This document shows, piece after piece, positions 12,568 to 16,093 of a DNA stretch of 16,093 nucleotides; position 1 is the first letter of the stretch, and each line of letters starts with the position of its first letter. A program made the translations under genes and the position numbers. This stretch comes from Bryobacterales bacterium (GTDB lineage Bacteria > Acidobacteriota > Terriglobia > Bryobacterales > Bryobacteraceae). The stretch lies in assembly GCA_003142355.1 (NCBI GenBank), contig PLMF01000400.1, positions 1-16,093 of the forward strand, read 5' to 3'. The notes beneath the pieces are model-generated. The model saw nothing but the letters and a program-made list of their open reading frames with translations, searched no databases and was not told the origin of the DNA.

Positions 12568-12573
12568 CTACAG

Positions 12574-13421
12574 TCAGAATTGCGTGCCGTCGATCTTCTG
12601 GCCCGGCAGGGTGTAGCGCAGCTCGCCCCAGCGGAACGACACAAGCGGACCGATTACCGCCGCCAGCCGCGCCCGCAGACCGGCCCCGAAGCCCCGGTAT
12701 TTTCCCAGGAAGACCGCGCGGCCGAGAGAAAATCCGCGCGCTCCAGCGCCGAGTAGCCCGCGCTCCCATGGTGCCGCACCCGCGCCGCCGGATCGAGGAG
12801 GATCTTCTTCGATGCCCTCAGGATCTGCACCGCCAGGTCCGCATCGCTGCCGAACTGGCCGTAGCGCTCGTCGATCTGGCGCACCGCCCGGATGACATAC
12901 ACGCGCATCATGAGCGCCGCGCCGCGCGGATACTCGACCGGCTCCGGCTGGCTGTCCGACGGCTCGGCCGCCAGCCACTCGCCATCGGGCGGCAAAGTGC
13001 CCAGTTGCGGCGCCGCCCGGCCCTCGTCATCGACCAGCAGCGGGCAAGCCGCGGCGGCACTGGGATTGGCATCGAGCGTCTGGGCGAGCCGGATAGCCGC
13101 CCCCGGCTCCACCTCCGTATCGTCGTGGAGGAAGAAAACGTATTCCGCGTCGGCCGCGCGCCACCCGATGTTCATGGCCTTGGTGAGTCCGAAGTTCTTG
13201 GGCAGCCGGATAAACTGCGCTTGCGGGAAATCGGTGTCGAGGTGCGCGCTGCCGTCGCTCGATCCATTGTCCACCACCACGATCTGGAGCGTCTCGCGTC
13301 CCTCGGACTTTTCGAGGGATTCCAGGCAGCGCCGCAACAGGTCCGCCCGGTTGCGGGAAACCACCACCACCGATACCCGCGGTGGCCGCTTTTCCTGCTC
13401 CGCGTTTGGCTGGGGCGTCAA
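12574..13421 (-). CDS. Family 2 glycosyltransferase with a late frameshift
   Basis: The GT-A fold is clear: RVSVVVVSRNRADLLRRCLE, QIVVVDNGSSDGS, a FGLTKAMNIGW nucleotide-sugar segment, the DxD-type FLHDDTEVEPG and RGAALMMRVYVIRAV. Such enzymes transfer sugars to lipid or polysaccharide acceptors, often as rhamnosyltransferases. After SALERADF (near 12724-12734) the frame runs on only to a stop at 12654. In the next frame the sequence continues as LGRAVFLGKYRGFGAGLRAR and ends YTLPGQKIDGTQF with TGA at 12574, which is the more protein-like C-terminus. A one-base loss in the TTTTCTCTCGG region would explain this. The first 255 residues stay open. The start appears to be TTG at 13421, without a clear Shine-Dalgarno. 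The gene is divergent from the aldolase gene, with 23 bp between. Confidence 0.8.
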
Positions 13422-13444
13422 GCCACATGATAACGTGAAAGGTC

Positions 13445-14098
13445 ATGACTTCAAAAGAGATTCTTGCCTTTATCGCCGAAGTCGGGATCGTCCCCATCGT
13501 CCGCACCTCGAGCCCGGAGGGCGCCATCCAGGCCGTGGAAGCCATCTATGCCGGCGGCGTTCGGGCCGCCGAAGTCACCATGACCGTGCCGGGGGCCATC
13601 CGCGTGCTGGAAAAACTGGCGGACCGGTTCGGTGGCAAAATCGTGCTCGGGGCCGGCACCGTGCTCGACCCCGAAACGGCGCGCGCCTGCATGCTCGCCG
13701 GCGCCGAGTTCTTCGTCACGCCCAACCTGCGCCTTTCTACCATCGAGATGGCCAAGCGCTACTCCAAAGTCATTTGCCCCGGCGCCCTGACACCCACCGA
13801 GGTGCTCACCGCTTGGGAGGCCGGCGCCGACGTGGTCAAGATCTTCCCCTGCGGCAACGTAGGCGGCCCCAAGTATATCAAGGCGCTGAAAGGCCCCTTC
13901 CCGCAGATCGAAATGATTCCTACGGGAGGCGTCAACCTCGAGACCACCGGCGACTTCCTCAAGGCCGGCGCCTGCGCGGTGGCCGTGGGCAGCGAGTTGG
14001 TGGATGCCAAGTCGGTAAAGGAAGGCCGCTTCGACATCATCGAGAACCGTGCCCGCCAGTTCTTGGCTGCCATCGCCAAGGCCCGGTCGGAAGGATAA
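13445..14098 (+). CDS. KDPG/KHG-type class I aldolase
   Basis: The product is 217 aa, the normal length for Eda-type aldolases. The barrel signature is present: VPIVRTSSPEGAIQAVEAIY, AAEVTMTVPGAI with Glu43, VLGAGTVLDPETAR, FFVTPNLRLSTIEMAK, PGALTPTEVLTAWEAGADVV and KIFPC, with Schiff-base Lys132 and GGVNLETTGDFLKAGA. These enzymes cleave 2-keto-3-deoxy-6-phosphogluconate or related keto acids to pyruvate and an aldehyde. The usual EVTLR arginine that contacts the substrate is Thr here (EVTMT), so a non-KDPG substrate is possible. The ATG at 13445 has AAAGG close upstream. No sugar-acid kinase or dehydratase gene is adjacent in the window. Confidence 0.92.
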   Translation: MTSKEILAFIAEVGIVPIVRTSSPEGAIQAVEAIYAGGVRAAEVTMTVPGAIRVLEKLADRFGGKIVLGAGTVLDPETARACMLAGAEFFVTPNLRLSTIEMAKRYSKVICPGALTPTEVLTAWEAGADVVKIFPCGNVGGPKYIKALKGPFPQIEMIPTGGVNLETTGDFLKAGACAVAVGSELVDAKSVKEGRFDIIENRARQFLAAIAKARSEG

Positions 14099-14132
14099 CC
14101 GTCCGTCAGGAAATAACCAGTCCAATCGCCGG

Positions 14133-14178
14133 CAACCGCTCCCTAACTTTCAGAGCCGCGACCGTCAGGGAGCGGTTG
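14133..14178. repeat. 12-bp inverted repeat between convergent genes
   Basis: CAACCGCTCCCT (14133-14144) and AGGGAGCGGTTG (14167-14178) pair perfectly around a 22-nt loop in the gap between the aldolase and DUF362 stops. It could terminate transcription from both sides or be a dispersed palindrome. No T-run is seen. Confidence 0.6.
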
Positions 14179-14219
14179 GACAGACCCTGAGCGCGGGTTC
14201 CGAGTTCCTCCTCGCCGGC

Positions 14220-15515
14220 TCAGACCTTGTGCCGATCGTAGTCGAACGGCTCATCCAACAAATGGAGAGAGGCCTCGCCCTCGCGCGGCAGATACACGGT
14301 CTTGAGCGGCGTGCGGGGGAAGTCGGTCAATTTGCGCCTGACCGGGCCGTCATCGGTCCATTCGTACACTGGAATTTCCCAGGGATTGAACGTGTCGCTG
14401 AGGCCGCGCTCCTTGGCGATCCGGTATAGGTGCACGTTTCCCGGCTCGTGGCCCGCAAGCCAGAGGCCGATCAGGTCCACCCGGAACTTGTCCTTGCCAA
14501 AAAACACCATGTTCGCGAGGTAATCGTCGCCGACGTAGAAGCCATCCCCATCGCGTCCGCAGATGCCTTCGACTATGGCCAGCCCGGTGGTGAGCGTGCT
14601 CATGTTGTCGCAGGTCTTATGCGCCCAGATCTCCTGGTCGATCGGCAGCAGGCGGACGCCATTCCCGCCTGAGCCGCGGCTGTCGTACCGGCTGTACCCG
14701 AGCTGGCGATGCCTTTCGAAGAAGCCGTTCACGAGTGTTTCGGCCCGGGGATTGATGTCCGGCTTCACGTCGTCGCTCACCCCCAGCACGGCGCGCCAGC
14801 CGCCGCAGAAAGTCGTGAATGGGTGCGCCACCAACCCCTGCTCGTTCTTCACCGTCTGCGTGAGGCCCATGCTGTGCGCCTTCCACTTGGCGACGTTCAG
14901 CAGCCACGTGTCCGGCTCGTTCACCGGCGCGTAGTGCGGAATGCGCTTGAAGACAACGCCATCCGGCACTGTACTCCAGTTCGTTTTCCAGCCTTCCCGC
15001 AGATGCTTCATCCGGCGCTCGGGATCCTCGGTCACGACGCCCAGGCGGTCGTTGATGTCCAGCAGCCCTCGAATGTTCCAATCGGCATACGATGTGGAAT
15101 CGATGAAGTGGAAACGGCTTACGCCCAGTTGCTGCAAGCCGAGCACCAGCCCTTCATAGAACTGCGGGTCGGTCCCGGTGCCCCAGAGTTCCTCCGCGTT
15201 CCTGGTGCGGCTGGCCAGGCTGGTGACGTTGGGCTTCAGAATGACCCTGTGGGTGATGGGCACGCCCGCATCGTCGCGCGCCACGAAAATCGCTTGCGCC
15301 AGCCGCAATCCCTCCCGCCGCTTGGCTTCCGCGTCCATCTTGTGCGCCGCGTGGGTGCGGCGGATGAAAACAGCCTTCGGGTTCTGCTCGATGAACGGAT
15401 GCGGGCTGAAATACTTTCGTGCACCGTCCGCGGCGCATATTCCGGATCTGGGGACGATGGCCGCGGCCAGGGCGGCGGCGCCGCGGCGCAGCGCGTCTCG
15501 ACGCGTCGGACTCAT
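14220..15515 (-). CDS. Tat-exported DUF362 domain protein
   Basis: The product is 431 aa. The N-terminus SPTRRDALRRGAAALAAAIV is a twin-arginine type signal (TRRDALRRG) with a mild hydrophobic stretch, so the mature protein is probably exported folded. The DUF362 pattern includes AVFIRRTHAAHKM, HRVILKPNVTSLASR, SRFHFIDSTSYADWN, LLNVAKWKAHSMGLTQTVKN and DNMSTLTTGLAIVEGICGRDG. Members are poorly characterised; some are fused to ferredoxin domains, but no Cys-rich cluster is present here. ATG 15515 is supported by AGGAG eight bases upstream; the longer frame to 15560 lacks this. It starts 28 nt after the stop of the upstream glycoside-hydrolase-like gene, so the two form an operon. Confidence 0.85.
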   Translation of the reverse strand: MSPTRRDALRRGAAALAAAIVPRSGICAADGARKYFSPHPFIEQNPKAVFIRRTHAAHKMDAEAKRREGLRLAQAIFVARDDAGVPITHRVILKPNVTSLASRTRNAEELWGTGTDPQFYEGLVLGLQQLGVSRFHFIDSTSYADWNIRGLLDINDRLGVVTEDPERRMKHLREGWKTNWSTVPDGVVFKRIPHYAPVNEPDTWLLNVAKWKAHSMGLTQTVKNEQGLVAHPFTTFCGGWRAVLGVSDDVKPDINPRAETLVNGFFERHRQLGYSRYDSRGSGGNGVRLLPIDQEIWAHKTCDNMSTLTTGLAIVEGICGRDGDGFYVGDDYLANMVFFGKDKFRVDLIGLWLAGHEPGNVHLYRIAKERGLSDTFNPWEIPVYEWTDDGPVRRKLTDFPRTPLKTVYLPREGEASLHLLDEPFDYDRHKV

Positions 15516-15543
15516 GTGACGGGCTCCTGACAAGACCTCATAC

Positions 15544-16093
15544 TCAGTCGAATACCACAACCGCCAGCCGGTTGAAAGCCGGCAGCACGACCTCCGTCGA
15601 GCCGCCGCGCCGGTACGTACGCAACGGAGCGGCGGCCTCCTCGGGCCGCAGCAAGGTCGCGGAACGAAACACGCCGTATCTGCGTGCCAGCGCTTCCCCC
15701 CGCGCCCGCGAGCCGTAGTTGATCAGGTGCAGCGCCGCTTGGGCGCCCGGCCCGGCCTTTGAGGCCAGTGCGATCCCGCCGGGACAGTTCCATATGCGCG
15801 CCGGCCGGCGGTCCCCGGCCAGGTCGATGGCATCCAGCGCGAGTTCTCCGGGATCGGCAACCTGCTCCTTATAGGCCACAATGCGGCCCGAACCCAAAGC
15901 GTAGAACTCCCGGTCTTCGAATCCACGCACCAATCGCAGCCCCGGCGCGCGCCACCACGCCTCGCTTCCGTACACGTCGGTGACCACGCTGGCGCCGGCC
16001 CGTGCGTGCGCCAGCAGAACCCTTCGAAGTTCCGCCGAGGGAGCGGCGATACCCGCGGCCACCACCACCAGCCGGTTGGCCGGGTCCGGCGCC
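15544..16093 (-). CDS. C-terminal part of a glycoside-hydrolase-like protein (window-edge partial)
   Basis: The frame is open to the right edge (183 residues seen); a GTG at 16068 is internal. The visible part begins PANRLVVVAAGIAAPSAELR, with LLAHARAGASVVTDVYGSEA, which resembles the GATase-like trimerisation domain seen in beta-galactosidase-like and other carbohydrate-active enzymes. A beta-rich tail follows, with ALHLINYGSRARGEALARRYG and a closing VLPAFNRLAVVVFD strand. This pattern is common at the ends of large secreted enzymes of Acidobacteria, but the catalytic domain lies outside the window, so the family stays open. It is transcribed towards and just before the DUF362 gene. Confidence 0.5.
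   Translation of the reverse strand, partial: APDPANRLVVVAAGIAAPSAELRRVLLAHARAGASVVTDVYGSEAWWRAPGLRLVRGFEDREFYALGSGRIVAYKEQVADPGELALDAIDLAGDRRPARIWNCPGGIALASKAGPGAQAALHLINYGSRARGEALARRYGVFRSATLLRPEEAAAPLRTYRRGGSTEVVLPAFNRLAVVVFD

Noticed and set aside
3316..12573. Classical integron or insertion sequence
   Set aside because: No integrase, transposase or flanking target duplication is visible in any frame; only a cassette-like layout can be claimed.
12525..13430. 301-codon open frame on the plus strand
   Set aside because: It is the antisense shadow of the glycosyltransferase, rich in Arg/Ala/Pro with no domain. The minus-strand frame shows clear GT2 motifs.

Overview
The window looks like a chromosomal segment from an acidobacterium of the Candidatus Solibacter / Bryobacterales type. 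The best pointers are a large secreted SBBP-repeat protein with a Solibacter-type C-terminal domain (TIGR03437), a START-like secreted protein of a kind I associate with Acidobacteria, high-GC housekeeping genes, and abundant GC-rich palindromes between genes. This is recognition from memory; no database search was run.

Layout. (1) 1-3250 is an ordinary backbone: a START-like secreted protein (partial, -), a DinB/YfiT-type metal enzyme (+), a PDZ/S41 protease-like protein whose catalytic lysine is replaced by Asn (+), then, convergently, a class I cytochrome c preceded by a membrane-anchored coiled-coil protein (-). (2) 3316-3623 is a broken second copy of the 3' end of a family 2 glycosyltransferase. 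(3) 3624-12480 is an accessory region: a decayed MazF-type toxin-antitoxin pair, an intact DUF1902-HicA pair, the SBBP protein, a DUF1579-like secreted protein, an isochorismatase-family hydrolase, and a lipoprotein fusing a metallo-beta-lactamase fold to a PD40 propeller. A family of structured repeats separates these genes. (4) 12548-16093 is backbone again: the longer glycosyltransferase copy (itself frameshifted near its end), a KDPG/KHG-type aldolase, a Tat-exported DUF362 protein and the end of a glycoside-hydrolase-like gene.

The most interesting structure is in the accessory region. At least six repeat copies lie in one orientation between unrelated single genes or gene pairs. Five share a 26-nt hairpin of fixed geometry: a 5-bp outer stem, 4+4 unpaired bases and an 8-nt GGG..CCC core. 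In one copy the closing G-C pair has become A-T, so pairing is kept. Longer copies carry a second, larger inverted repeat whose arms resemble tRNA T-arms. One copy holds a recognisable tRNA-Asn 3' half, and two end next to a tRNA-Leu-like D-arm. The whole region is bracketed by direct copies of the glycosyltransferase 3' end, 9238 bp apart. It resembles a cassette array or stacked islands at tRNA-like sites, but no integrase is visible, so the mechanism is inference.

How the genes work together: most accessory genes are single transcription units with no shared pathway. Convincing co-transcribed groups are coiled-coil protein-cytochrome c (-), DUF1902-hicA (-, TGATG overlap) and glycoside-hydrolase-like-DUF362 (-, 28-nt gap).
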